A stretch of DNA of 64,000 nucleotides, taken from the NCBI RefSeq assembly GCF_003287935.1, contig NZ_CP030287.1:8207270-8271269 (forward strand), written 5' to 3'. Source of the DNA: Streptomyces sp. ICC1 (GTDB lineage Bacteria; Actinomycetota; Actinomycetes; Streptomycetales; Streptomycetaceae). Positions 8,397 through 16,605 of this stretch are shown here, one piece after another (the first letter of the stretch is position 1; every line of letters starts with the position of its first letter). The notes below the pieces were generated by a model. That model saw only the letters and a list, made by a program, of their open reading frames with translations. It did no database searches and had not been told where the DNA came from. A program made the position numbers and the translations under genes.

Positions 8397-10037
8397 GTGA
8401 CCTCCATGGATCAGGAGCACATGGCCGTGGACGGCGAAGGCGCGGGCAGGCGGCGGTTCCTCGCCCTGGCGACGGGGGCGGCGGCCACCGCCGCCGGGCT
8501 GGGGGCCGTGGCCGGCTGCGCGGGCGGGGCCGCCGACGGAACGGACGGAGCGGACGGGGCGGGGCCCGGCGAAAGCCCCGAGCCGTCCGGCTCGCCGGAC
8601 AAGGACGGGCCGCACGGCTTCGACGTCAAGGCCGAGAACGCCCGGCCGGGCAACGCCGACTGGCAGGTGGCCAAGGCCGGTCCGGCGCGGGCCATCGAGG
8701 GCTTCGCCGACAAGGTCAGCGTCCTGCCCGGCGAGTCCTTCGGCCTGCACGTCTCCACCACCGCGCCCCGGTTCACCGTCTCCGCCTACCGGATGGGCTG
8801 GTACGGCGGTGCCCGCGCCCGTCTGGTCTGGCGCTCCGAGGCCCTGCCCGGCGTACGGCAGCCCGACCACACGGTGGACACCGCGACCCGGATGGTCCGC
8901 ACCCGATGGGCCCGCAGCACCACCGTCGAGACCAAGGACTGGCCCGAGGGCTGCTACCTGCTGCGGCTCGACGCGCAGGGCGGCGAGGGCCAGCGGTTCG
9001 TGCCCGTCACCGTGCGGTCCGCCGCCACGACCGGGCGGACCGTCGTCGTCAACGCGGTGGCGACCTGGCAGGCGTACAACCGGTGGGGCGGCTACGGCAG
9101 CTACGACGGCCCCAGCGGCGGATACGCCGCGCGCTCGCTCTCCGTGACCTTCGGCCGCCCCTACGAGTACGACGACGGCGCGGGCCTGTTCCTCGTGTAC
9201 GAGGCGCCGCTGCTCGCGCTCGCCGAGCAGCTCGGCATACCCCTGGCGTACACCACGACCACCGACGTGGCCCGCGAGAAGCGGCTGCTGGAGGGGGCCT
9301 CGGCGGTGCTCTCCCTGGGGCACGACGAGTACTGGTCCCCGGAGCAGCGCGCGCACTTCACGACCGCCCGCGACGCCGGGACCAACATCGCGATCCTCGG
9401 CGCGAACTGCTGCTACCGCCGGATCCGGCTGGAGGCCTCCGACCTCGGACCGGACCGCACCGTGGTCTGCTACAAGTCCTCCTACGACCAGGACCCCGGA
9501 TTCAAACGCGGCCACCCGGCGACCGTCGACTTCCGCTCCCCGCCGGCCGCCGACCCGGAGAGCTCCCTGCTCGGCGTGATCTACGACGGCTACCCGGTGG
9601 ACGCCCCGTACGTCGTGACCAATCCGGGGCACTGGCTCTTCGAGGGGACCGGGGCGAAGGCCGGCGACAGCTTCCCGCATCTGGTGGGGGTGGAGTACGA
9701 CAAGGTCAACACCGGTTTCACGACTCCGCGTCCCCTCGAGATACTGGCCCACTCCCCCGTGGTCTGCGACGGCCGTCCCAGCCACCAGGACACGGCGTAC
9801 TACACGGCGGCGAGCGGCGCCGCCGTCTTCGCGACCGGGACCATGCGCTGGGTGGAGGCCCTCGACGCGACGGGTGACGGCCGCGGCGGCGGCAACCACG
9901 GCCTCGACGCGCGCTCGGGCGCCCTGACCAGGCGCGTGACGGAGAACCTGCTCCGCGCCTTCGCCGCCGGCCCGGCCGGACGGACGCATCCGGCGCAGGA
10001 CAACGTGAAGGCGGTGTACGGGGGTTCCGGCTCGTGA
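8397..10037 (+). CDS. Tat lipoprotein with DMF-ase large-subunit-like domain
   Basis: A 546-residue protein with twin-arginine signal (GRRRFLALATGAAATAAGLGAVAGCAGG) whose LAGC-like lipobox would leave a lipid-anchored Cys near residue 41. The body (VSAYRMGWYGGARARLVWRSE...VTVRSAATTGRTVVVNAVATWQAYNRWGGYGSYDG...LSLGHDEYWSPEQRAHFTTARDAGTNIAILGANCCYRRIRL) resembles the C-terminal domain of the N,N-dimethylformamidase beta subunit, common as an exported protein in Streptomyces. Catalysis is not established for this family. GGGGTGA lies six bases before GTG 8397; ATG 8406 is an alternative start. Confidence 0.75.
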   Translation: MTSMDQEHMAVDGEGAGRRRFLALATGAAATAAGLGAVAGCAGGAADGTDGADGAGPGESPEPSGSPDKDGPHGFDVKAENARPGNADWQVAKAGPARAIEGFADKVSVLPGESFGLHVSTTAPRFTVSAYRMGWYGGARARLVWRSEALPGVRQPDHTVDTATRMVRTRWARSTTVETKDWPEGCYLLRLDAQGGEGQRFVPVTVRSAATTGRTVVVNAVATWQAYNRWGGYGSYDGPSGGYAARSLSVTFGRPYEYDDGAGLFLVYEAPLLALAEQLGIPLAYTTTTDVAREKRLLEGASAVLSLGHDEYWSPEQRAHFTTARDAGTNIAILGANCCYRRIRLEASDLGPDRTVVCYKSSYDQDPGFKRGHPATVDFRSPPAADPESSLLGVIYDGYPVDAPYVVTNPGHWLFEGTGAKAGDSFPHLVGVEYDKVNTGFTTPRPLEILAHSPVVCDGRPSHQDTAYYTAASGAAVFATGTMRWVEALDATGDGRGGGNHGLDARSGALTRRVTENLLRAFAAGPAGRTHPAQDNVKAVYGGSGS

Positions 10038-10173
10038 AGCCCGCCCGGTCCACCGAAAGGGGCTGGACCAGACCCGTAAGGGATGTTTAGGATCATGTCG
10101 CGGCATCGCGTGTCGGTCACCGGCCGGGTGAGACATGGAGGTGCCGAGACATGCCTTTCGGAGGCATTCACCC

Positions 10174-10563
10174 ATGGCTGTTCAGCTGAACCACACGATC
10201 ATCCACTCCCACGACCACCGGGAGTCGGCCGAGTTCCTGGCGTACTTCCTCGACCTGGAGGTCGGAGCCCCCTGGGGCCCCTTCATTCCCGTCGAGATCG
10301 CCAACGGCGTCACCCTGGACTTCGCGACCATCCCGGCCGAGTCCATCACGGCGCAGCACTACGCGTTCCTCGTCTCCGAGGCCGAGTTCGACGAGGCCTT
10401 CGAGAAGATCAAGCGGGCGAAACTCACCTACTTCGCCGACCCGCACGGTCTGCGCCCCGGCGAGATCAACCACAACGACGGCGGCCGCGGCGTGTACTTC
10501 CAGGACCCGTCGGGCCACGGCATGGAACTGATCACCCGCCCGTACGGCGGCTTCAAGGAATAA
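10174..10563 (+). CDS. VOC/glyoxalase superfamily protein
   Basis: A 129-residue single-domain protein MAVQLNHTIIHSHDHRESAEFLAYFLDLEVGAPWGPFIPVEIANGVTLDF...GRGVYFQDPSGHGMELITRPYGGF. Two beta-alpha-beta-beta-beta units and the metal-site pattern (His near the N-terminus, Glu in GMELIT) fit the vicinal-oxygen-chelate fold. Substrate is unknown; dioxygenase- or resistance-type functions are equally possible. GGAGGC sits upstream of ATG 10174. Confidence 0.85.
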   Translation: MAVQLNHTIIHSHDHRESAEFLAYFLDLEVGAPWGPFIPVEIANGVTLDFATIPAESITAQHYAFLVSEAEFDEAFEKIKRAKLTYFADPHGLRPGEINHNDGGRGVYFQDPSGHGMELITRPYGGFKE

Positions 10564-10582
10564 GGACCGAGGAGCAACCGGA

Positions 10583-10615
10583 GCTGCCGGGCCACCGCAC
10601 AACGGGCCCGGCAGC
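10583..10615. terminator. Hairpin between convergent genes
   Basis: An 11-bp perfect stem (10583-10593 with 10605-10615, arm GCTGCCGGGCC) and an 11-base loop lie between the VOC gene and the convergent repeat protein, placed to terminate both. No U-tract is seen, which is usual in Streptomyces. Confidence 0.6.
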
Positions 10616-10631
10616 CCGGCGGCCCCGCGGC

Positions 10632-12170
10632 TCAGTCCAGCATGCGCCACATGACCGCCTCGGGCAGCGCCGGGTTCCGCGCCGCCGCCTCCGCCGTCTC
10701 CTCGGCTCCGAGCAGCCCGGCCAGCGCGGGCCCCGGCAGCCGCGGATGCCGGGCGGCGAGCGTGCGGACGGACCCGTCCGGGTCGTCGAGCAGCCGCAGC
10801 ACCGACTCCGCGGACAGCCTGGGGTCGGTCGCCGACCGGCCCCGGACCTCCTCGTCCCCGTCCCGGCTGAAGCGTTCCACCAGCTCCGGCGTCGAGTCCG
10901 GGTCGTCCAGCGCGAGCTGGCGCAGCCGCCGGTTCGGGTCGTCGGCGTGGCGGAGCAGGTCCCGACCGGGGAAGTTCGGGTGGCCGTAGGGGCGGTTGGG
11001 CGTGGAGAGGCTCCCGGTCCACCAGTTCCAGACCTCCAGCAGCATCGCCGCCGGCGCGTCGTCGCAGTGCTCGGCGAGGAAGAGCCGCACGACCCGGTCC
11101 TCGTCCCGGGCGAGGCGCTCCGCGACATCGGGCGGCAGCCGCCGGGCCGTCGCCACGCCGGCGCGCAGCACCGGATGGACCGAAGCGGCGAGCCGCCGCA
11201 TCGCTTCGGGGTCCTCGTGCAGGGCCGTCACCCACGGGACGGACCTCCGCATCCCGCTCAGCTCCAGGCCGGCGAGCAGGCCGGCCCGCCGCTCCTCCGT
11301 CAGCTCGGGCCGCACCGACACGGCGTGACGTACGTCGTGGTCCGGATCCGCGGCGAGAACGGCCACCAGTTCCGGTTCCAGGTACGGGTTCCCCGCGAGC
11401 CCGCGGCGCACGGCGGGGTCCCCGTCCGCGCAGATCCGGGCGGCGAGGTCCCGGTCCAGCCGTCGGGTCTCCACCAGGCCGTGGCGCGCGGCCATGCCGT
11501 CGAGGAGCTCGCCCGTGACCGGGACCTCCTCGTGCCGGGCCAGCGCGACCGCCGTCCGCACCGCCTCGGCGGGGTCGCCGGCCAGCCGGGCCCGGACCTC
11601 GTGGCCGAACCCCGCCCAGCCCGCCCCGCAGGCCGCCGCGCGCACGGACGGGGCCGGATCGCGGGCCAGTGCGCCGAGCAGCCGATCCGGCATGCCGTGC
11701 AGGCTCGCGGCGTCCGCCCTGACCGCGTCGGAGGCGGCGCCCGCCAGCGCTTCGTACGCCTCCTCCGTCAGCCGCGCCCGGGCGACCTCGACCGCGTCGA
11801 CCGCCAGCCAGTACATCCGCTGGGAGTTCGGCTCCGCGAGCACGAGCCGGGACCACTGGTCGGCCGTGAACCCGACACAGGTGCGGGTGCCGGTCCGGGA
11901 GAAGCCCAGCGTGGTGCCCCGGTGTTCGGCGAACCCGGCGCGCAGCTTCGGGTCCGGGTGGGCGATCACCGCCTCCAGCACGGCCTGCGGCAGGTCCGGC
12001 CGGTACGACAGCCGGCCGCTGATGCCGATCAGCCCCACCAGGATCCCGTCGGGCGCGGAGCGGTTCATGCTCAGGCCCTCCAGCCGGGAACGGCGGAGCC
12101 GCTCCCCCGCCGCTTCCCCGAACCGCAGCCCGTCCCAGACCGCCGCGTCAGTGCCCCGCTCGTTCCCCAT
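10632..12170 (-). CDS. Leucine-rich-variant / HEAT-like repeat protein
   Basis: A 512-residue protein built of about fifteen repeats of roughly 24 residues with the pattern LA.DPDP.VR..LA..P.LP.E (for example LLGALARDPAPSVRAAACGAG, LAARICADGDPAVRRGLAGNPYLEPELVAVLAADPDHDVRHAVSVRPELTEE). This is the leucine-rich-repeat-variant solenoid, normally a protein-binding scaffold. ATG 12170 overlaps the ATPase gene's 3' end by 23 bases. It is the last gene of the corrinoid transporter transcript, but no functional link to B12 is visible. Confidence 0.8.
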   Translation of the reverse strand: MGNERGTDAAVWDGLRFGEAAGERLRRSRLEGLSMNRSAPDGILVGLIGISGRLSYRPDLPQAVLEAVIAHPDPKLRAGFAEHRGTTLGFSRTGTRTCVGFTADQWSRLVLAEPNSQRMYWLAVDAVEVARARLTEEAYEALAGAASDAVRADAASLHGMPDRLLGALARDPAPSVRAAACGAGWAGFGHEVRARLAGDPAEAVRTAVALARHEEVPVTGELLDGMAARHGLVETRRLDRDLAARICADGDPAVRRGLAGNPYLEPELVAVLAADPDHDVRHAVSVRPELTEERRAGLLAGLELSGMRRSVPWVTALHEDPEAMRRLAASVHPVLRAGVATARRLPPDVAERLARDEDRVVRLFLAEHCDDAPAAMLLEVWNWWTGSLSTPNRPYGHPNFPGRDLLRHADDPNRRLRQLALDDPDSTPELVERFSRDGDEEVRGRSATDPRLSAESVLRLLDDPDGSVRTLAARHPRLPGPALAGLLGAEETAEAAARNPALPEAVMWRMLD

Positions 12171-12996
12171 CCTCCGGAACATAGACGATGTTCGGAACCC
12201 CTGCCGTCGGGTGGCTGCCCACCCGGGTGCGGACCCCGTAGACCTCGGTCAGCAGGGCCTCCGTCAGCACCTGCGCCGGGGTGCCCGAGGCGGCCACCCG
12301 GCCGTCCGCCAGGACGTAGAGGCGGTCGCAGTACATCGCCGCGAGGTTGAGGTCGTGCAGGACCAGCAGGGCCGTTGCCGGCAGGGCGCGGACCAGCCCG
12401 AGGATCTCCAGTTGGTAGCGGATGTCCAGGTGGTTGGTCGGCTCGTCGAGGGCGAGCAGGCCGGGGTCCTGGACGAGCGCGCGGGCCACCAGGGCGCGCT
12501 GGCGCTCGCCGCCGGAGAGCTCGTCGAACCGCCGCCCCGCGAGGGCGGCCGCCCCCACGGTCTCCAGGGCCTCGCCGACACGGCGCGCGTCCTCGGGACC
12601 GTCCTGCTCCCAGAACCTCTTGTGCGGGCTGCGCCCCATGGCCACCACTTCCCGCACGGTGAGGCCGAAGGCGCCGGCCGCGTCCTGGGGAACGACCGCC
12701 ACCCGCCGGGCGCGGTCCTTGACGCCCAGCGATGCCGTGTCCGCGCCGTCCAGCAGCACGCGCCCGCCGGTCGGGCGCAGGGTGCCGTAGACGCAGCGCA
12801 GCAGCGTCGTCTTGCCGCTGCCGTTGGGCCCGACCACGCCGACCGTCTCGCCGGGGCGGGCGGTGAGGTCGATTCCGTGCAGCAGCGGCTGCCCGTCGAT
12901 CTCGTAACGGACGGCTTCGACGGCGAGTTCCGCGGGCCCCGCCGCAGGCCCCGCCCCAGGCCCCGTCTTCGGGCCCGCCTTCCGTCCGACCGTCAT
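12148..12996 (-). CDS. btuD: Corrinoid ABC transporter ATP-binding protein
   Basis: A 282-residue ATPase with Walker A GPNGSGKTT (about 52-60), Q-loop VPQDAAGAFGLTVREVV, signature LSGGERQRALVARAL, Walker B LLALDEPTNHLD and H-loop VLHDLNLA. It belongs to the FepC/BtuD class that powers uptake of iron chelates and cobalamin. The ATG overlaps the permease stop by four bases (ATGA at 12993-12996). The cobalamin riboswitch ahead of the operon selects B12 as substrate over siderophores. The N-terminal 20 residues are a Gly/Pro/Lys repeat. The symbol is by analogy. Confidence 0.85.
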   Translation of the reverse strand: MTVGRKAGPKTGPGAGPAAGPAELAVEAVRYEIDGQPLLHGIDLTARPGETVGVVGPNGSGKTTLLRCVYGTLRPTGGRVLLDGADTASLGVKDRARRVAVVPQDAAGAFGLTVREVVAMGRSPHKRFWEQDGPEDARRVGEALETVGAAALAGRRFDELSGGERQRALVARALVQDPGLLALDEPTNHLDIRYQLEILGLVRALPATALLVLHDLNLAAMYCDRLYVLADGRVAASGTPAQVLTEALLTEVYGVRTRVGSHPTAGVPNIVYVPEDGERAGH

Positions 12997-14075
12997 CCCA
13001 CGACCCCTTCGGTACGGGTGGAGCGGCGCAGCATCCACAGGAAGAACGGCCCGCCGACGAGCGCGGTGACCACGCCGACGGGGATCTCCTCCGGCGCGGC
13101 GACGGTACGGGCGGCCAGGTCGGCCAGGGTCAGGAACACCGCCCCGCCCACCGCGGCCACGGGCAGCAGCGCCCTGTGCCCGGCGCCGACGGCCATGCGG
13201 GCGGCGTGCGGAACCATCAGCCCCACGAAGCCGATCGCCCCGCTGTAGGCCACGAGCACCCCGATGACGAGCGAGGTGAGGACGAAGACGGCGGCCCGGA
13301 ACCGCCCGGTGTCCAGGCCGAGCGTGTGCGCGCCCTCCTCGCCGGCGAGCAGCAGGTCGAGCGGCCGGGCCAGGGCGACGAGCAGGCCGGTGCCGAGGAC
13401 CAGGGCGGCCGCGGGCAGGGCCAGCTCGCCCCAGCGGGCCCCGCCGAGACCGCCGAGGGTCCAGAACAGCACGCTGCGGATCTGGTCGGGGTGCGCGGCC
13501 AGTACCAGGACCAGGCTGGTCAGGGCGGACAGGATGTACTGGACGGCGACTCCGGCGAGGATCAGCCGGCCGGTGGTCATGGCGCCGCCCCGCCGGGCCA
13601 TCGCGTAGACGGCGACGAGCGCGCCCATCGATCCGGCGAAGGCGGCGAGCGGCACGGCGGCCCCGCCCGCGAAGCCGAGGATCCCCGCGCCGAAGACGAT
13701 CACCAGGACCGCGCCGGCCGAGGCCCCGGAGGAGGCCCCGAGCAGGAACGGGTCCGCGAGCGGGTTGCGCACGAGGGCCTGCAGCACGGCTCCCGCGACG
13801 GCGAGCCCGGCGCCGACGACGGTGCCGAGGAGCACGCGCGGCATCCGGACGTCCCACACGATGGCGCCGAAGGCACCGCCGCCCGTGCCCGGCGCCGGTC
13901 CGGCGAGCAGGACGTCGAGCACCTGGCCCGGGGGGATCCGCACCGGCCCCAGGGCCAGCCCGGCCACGGCGGAGACGGCGAGCGCGGCGGCGAGTACGGC
14001 GAGGGTCACCGAGGTCCGGATCGCACGGGGCGTGCGGATCGTACGGGGCGTGCGGCGCGTGCGGTGCGCCCTCAC
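12993..14075 (-). CDS. btuC: Corrinoid ABC transporter permease (FecCD family)
   Basis: A 360-residue polytopic membrane protein with about ten helices and family signatures LGTVVGAGLAVAGAVLQALVRNPLADPFLLGASSGASAGAVL, IGFVGLMVPHAARM and the C-terminal EIPVGVVTALVGGPFFLWMLRR. It forms the transmembrane channel of a BtuCD/FecCD importer. The GTG start at 14075 overlaps the binding-protein stop (GTGA at 14072-14075), and its own stop overlaps the ATPase start, so all three genes are translationally coupled. Confidence 0.88.
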   Translation of the reverse strand: MRAHRTRRTPRTIRTPRAIRTSVTLAVLAAALAVSAVAGLALGPVRIPPGQVLDVLLAGPAPGTGGGAFGAIVWDVRMPRVLLGTVVGAGLAVAGAVLQALVRNPLADPFLLGASSGASAGAVLVIVFGAGILGFAGGAAVPLAAFAGSMGALVAVYAMARRGGAMTTGRLILAGVAVQYILSALTSLVLVLAAHPDQIRSVLFWTLGGLGGARWGELALPAAALVLGTGLLVALARPLDLLLAGEEGAHTLGLDTGRFRAAVFVLTSLVIGVLVAYSGAIGFVGLMVPHAARMAVGAGHRALLPVAAVGGAVFLTLADLAARTVAAPEEIPVGVVTALVGGPFFLWMLRRSTRTEGVVG

Positions 14076-15070
14076 GCGGGGTCGGGGTCGGGGTGGAGCT
14101 GGGAGCCCAGCGACTCGACGGCGTCGGCGACCCGCACCCCGAGCACGGCGGAGGAGAGCGGGAGCACCACGAACCGCCGGTTCTTGACCGCGGGAACCCG
14201 CGCCAGCGCCGGGTCGTTCAACAGACGCTGCTTCTTGGCTTCGACGGTGGTGCCGCCGTAGTCGTAGATGAGGACGACCTCGGGCGCCCGCTCGATGACC
14301 TTCTCCCACGACACATCGCCGAAGGTGTCCTGGAGGTCGGCGAACACGTTCGTCCCGCCCGCCAGGGAGATGATCTCGCTGCCGATGCCGTTGCCCCCCG
14401 AGGTGAAGGCGGAGGCGTCGCCCGAGTCGTAGACGAAGACGCCGGGCTTGGCCTTGTCCTTCACCCGCGCGGTGACGGCGTCGATGCGGCGCTGCTCGTC
14501 GGCGATGAGCCTGTCGCCGCGCTCGGGCACGCCGAAAGTGCGCGCCACCTCGGTGATCTCGGTCTTGAGCTGGTTCAGGCCGACGGGCCCGTCCGTGCAG
14601 TACTCCACGCTGAGCCGGGAGTCGATGCCGGATTTCGCGAGCCCCTCGCGGTCGCGGCCCTGCGCCTTGTCGAAGGCGCTGGAGTAACCCCCGTACACGA
14701 AGTCCGGGTTGGCGCCGAGCAGAACCTCCTTGGAGGGGTACTCCTTCGCCAGGACCTTGATCTTGTCGTAGGCCGGCCGGTAGGCGGGCAGCACCGCGTC
14801 GTCGAGATAGGCGGTCCCGGCCATCCTGTCCTCCAGCCCGAGGGCGAGGAGCAGCTCGGTGGCGTGCTGGTTCATGGTCACGGCCCGCCGCGGGGGCACC
14901 TGATAGGTGCTGCTGACACCGCAGTTGGCGACGGTGTACGGGTACCCGGGCGCGGCGCCCGCCCCCTCGGCCGCCCCCTTCGCCCCGGGTGGTCCCCCGC
15001 ACGCGGCGAGGGTGATCAGGAGCGGGACGGGTACGAGTGCGCGCAGCAGGGCGCGGGGGTACGACGGCAC
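14072..15070 (-). CDS. btuF: Corrinoid-binding lipoprotein of ABC transporter
   Basis: A 332-residue solute-binding protein with a lipoprotein signal (MPSYPRALLRALVPVPLLITLAACGG) and a class III periplasmic-binding fold: NCGVSSTYQVPPRRAVTMNQHATELLLALGLEDRMAGTAY in lobe 1, a long backbone helix, and GNGIGSEIISLAGGTNVFADL in lobe 2. Alone it could equally bind siderophores or heme, or belong to the F420-0 transporter group. The riboswitch 5' of the gene makes a corrinoid the best guess. It is the first gene of the operon. Confidence 0.82.
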   Translation of the reverse strand: MPSYPRALLRALVPVPLLITLAACGGPPGAKGAAEGAGAAPGYPYTVANCGVSSTYQVPPRRAVTMNQHATELLLALGLEDRMAGTAYLDDAVLPAYRPAYDKIKVLAKEYPSKEVLLGANPDFVYGGYSSAFDKAQGRDREGLAKSGIDSRLSVEYCTDGPVGLNQLKTEITEVARTFGVPERGDRLIADEQRRIDAVTARVKDKAKPGVFVYDSGDASAFTSGGNGIGSEIISLAGGTNVFADLQDTFGDVSWEKVIERAPEVVLIYDYGGTTVEAKKQRLLNDPALARVPAVKNRRFVVLPLSSAVLGVRVADAVESLGSQLHPDPDPA

Positions 15071-15119
15071 GGCGAGGCCTCTCCGGGGGATCCGCGTCCC
15101 CTGGTCGAACGGTCGAATC

Positions 15120-15225
15120 GAAGAGGCGGTGCGTCAGTGTCTGACTCCCGGCGCCCGCGGGGCTCCGGTCACAGTGGCGGGACCGCACCGGATTCGCACC
15201 GGTTTCCTGTCCTGCACCGCCTGGA
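15120..15225 (-). promoter_or_regulatory. Cobalamin riboswitch
   Basis: Read on the minus strand this leader contains the conserved cobalamin-aptamer core: GGAAACCGGTGCGAATCCGG, then CGGTCCCGCCACTGTGA with the B12 box GCCACTG, then GGGAGTCAGAC. The ends pair as P1 (AGGCGGTGC at 15222-15214 with GCACCGCCT at 15131-15123). It ends about 50 bases before the btuF-like start, so adenosylcobalamin binding would repress the transporter operon, probably by masking the ribosome site or by termination. Confidence 0.92.
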
Positions 15226-15284
15226 TAACTCGGACGATTCTGCCAGACGGGTGACCCCGGCCGACGCCCGCACCCGAATCGGCC

Positions 15285-15653
15285 CTACGGCGCGGGCCGT
15301 CGCGAGCCGTCGGGGTTGTGCGGTGTCGTCGGATCGTCCGGGGGCCTGGGCAGGAAGGCGAGGGCGCCCATGCCCTCCGTGCGGGACCAGGTCCGGTACT
15401 CCGCCGCGGTCTCGACTCCGTGAACGAACCGCTCCGGTTCGGCGGGGTCGAAGTCCTGGTGGACCACTCCGGCCACCTCCAGGATGTCCAGCAGCATCCG
15501 GGCCGTCAGCGGGGCGTTGAGCTGCTCGGCGACGCCCTCGGCCCCCCACCGGATGATGGTCTCCGCGGCCCGGGCGACGCCCTCCGCCGTGGCCGTGGGA
15601 AGGGCCAGCGCGAGCGAGGCCCGCACGATCTCGACCGCGTCCTCGGAGCGCAC
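15285..15653 (-). CDS. Small hypothetical protein
   Basis: A 122-residue protein, MRSEDAVEIVRASLALALPTATAEGVARAAETIIRWGAEGVAEQLNAPLTARMLLDILEVAGVVHQDF, helical and soluble with a disordered Pro/Asp-rich C-terminus. The GTG start lies three bases after the stop of the membrane-protein gene upstream, so the two form an operon. I do not recognise a family. Confidence 0.65.
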   Translation of the reverse strand: MRSEDAVEIVRASLALALPTATAEGVARAAETIIRWGAEGVAEQLNAPLTARMLLDILEVAGVVHQDFDPAEPERFVHGVETAAEYRTWSRTEGMGALAFLPRPPDDPTTPHNPDGSRRPAP

Positions 15654-15656
15654 GGA

Positions 15657-16352
15657 TCACCGCCTCCTTTCGCACACGATGCAGAGGCCCGCGCGAGCGG
15701 TGAAGCCCAGGGCCAGTTTGCCCGTGTTCTGCGCCTGCCGCAGGCACTCGTGCCGGTCGAGATGAGCGTACTGCTGGGTCGACATCGTGTCCCTGACGAA
15801 GACCTCCCAGTGGTCCTGGGCCTTCACCCAGTCGTTGCGGTGCGCCACCCGGACCCAGGTGTCGACGAAGTCCTGCCGTGCGTGGGTTCCGTGGAAGTAC
15901 GGCCCCAGATCGTCTATGAGGCCGGGGAGGCGGACCCGCTGACGCAGCGTTCGCCGCTGGAAGAGGGTGTTGGTGGAGATCGACTTCACGCGGCTTATGC
16001 GTTCGGCGATGACATGGCCGGCGAACCCACCGATGATGGCCGGGACCAGGAGCCAGCCGACCAGCGAGGCCAGCCACAGGAGCACGTGCTTCGGGGCGTC
16101 GATCAGGGTGAACACCCGGTACACGCTGCTGGGGCTGCCCGCCCGCGCCGCGAAGACGTACAGGAGCACCAGGCACACGGCCATGGGCAGTCCCCAGTCC
16201 ACTATCCACTGGGTGACCCCCTTCAGGGCCTTCCGCGAGCGCCACAGGCGCAGCCAGCGCCGCAGGAGGCGCCGGCGATCGGGCGGCAGATCGAGATGGC
16301 CTGGCACAGGGATGGGTCCGCCGAGCAACTGTTCCCCCCGGATCTCCGTCAC
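15657..16352 (-). CDS. Two-TM membrane protein of unknown function
   Basis: A 231-residue protein with an Arg-rich N-terminus (RRRLLRRWLRLWRSRKALKG), two membrane segments (IVDWGLPMAVCLVLLYVFAA and VLLWLASLVGWLLVPAIIGGFAG) and a cytosolic C-terminal domain ending in ARAGLCIVCERRR. It resembles uncharacterised Streptomyces membrane proteins; I cannot name the family with certainty. First gene of a two-gene unit with 15285-15653. Confidence 0.65.
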   Translation of the reverse strand: MTEIRGEQLLGGPIPVPGHLDLPPDRRRLLRRWLRLWRSRKALKGVTQWIVDWGLPMAVCLVLLYVFAARAGSPSSVYRVFTLIDAPKHVLLWLASLVGWLLVPAIIGGFAGHVIAERISRVKSISTNTLFQRRTLRQRVRLPGLIDDLGPYFHGTHARQDFVDTWVRVAHRNDWVKAQDHWEVFVRDTMSTQQYAHLDRHECLRQAQNTGKLALGFTARAGLCIVCERRR

Positions 16353-16429
16353 GCCTGAGCGCGATCAACTCCCGTCATATACCGGGAATCCCCGCCGCGT
16401 ACAAGACCGCACACCGAGCCCCGGAAACG

Positions 16430-16476
16430 CCTGTGGCCCGGGCTCGACGACTTGGTCGTCGAGCCCGGGCCACAGG
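16430..16476. terminator. 22-bp perfect hairpin, strong terminator downstream of tRNA-Trp
   Basis: Bases 16430-16451 and 16455-16476 are perfect reverse complements (arm begins CCTGTGGCCCGGGCTCG) around a TTG triloop. The hairpin starts 14 bases past the 3' end of tRNA-Trp, and minus-strand sequence beyond it reads CGTTTCC. It would terminate the tRNA transcript. Confidence 0.85.
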
Positions 16477-16489
16477 ACTTCTCGCGTTG

Positions 16490-16563
16490 CAGGGGTGGCA
16501 GGAGTCGAACCTGCGACATCTGGTTTTGGAGACCAGCGCTCTGACCAGCTGAGCTACACCCCT
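16490..16563 (-). tRNA. tRNA-Trp (CCA anticodon)
   Basis: The minus strand folds as a tRNA: acceptor AGGGGTG/CACCCCT, D-arm AGCTCAGCTGGT, anticodon arm CTGGTCTCCAAAACCAG with anticodon CCA, and T-arm CAGGTTCGACTCCTG. The length is 74 nt including the G discriminator; the full CCA end is not encoded. A strong terminator follows. Confidence 0.97.
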
Positions 16564-16605
16564 TCGGTGGGTCCAACCATGCCATGGCGTCCGCCTGAGA
16601 TCCAA

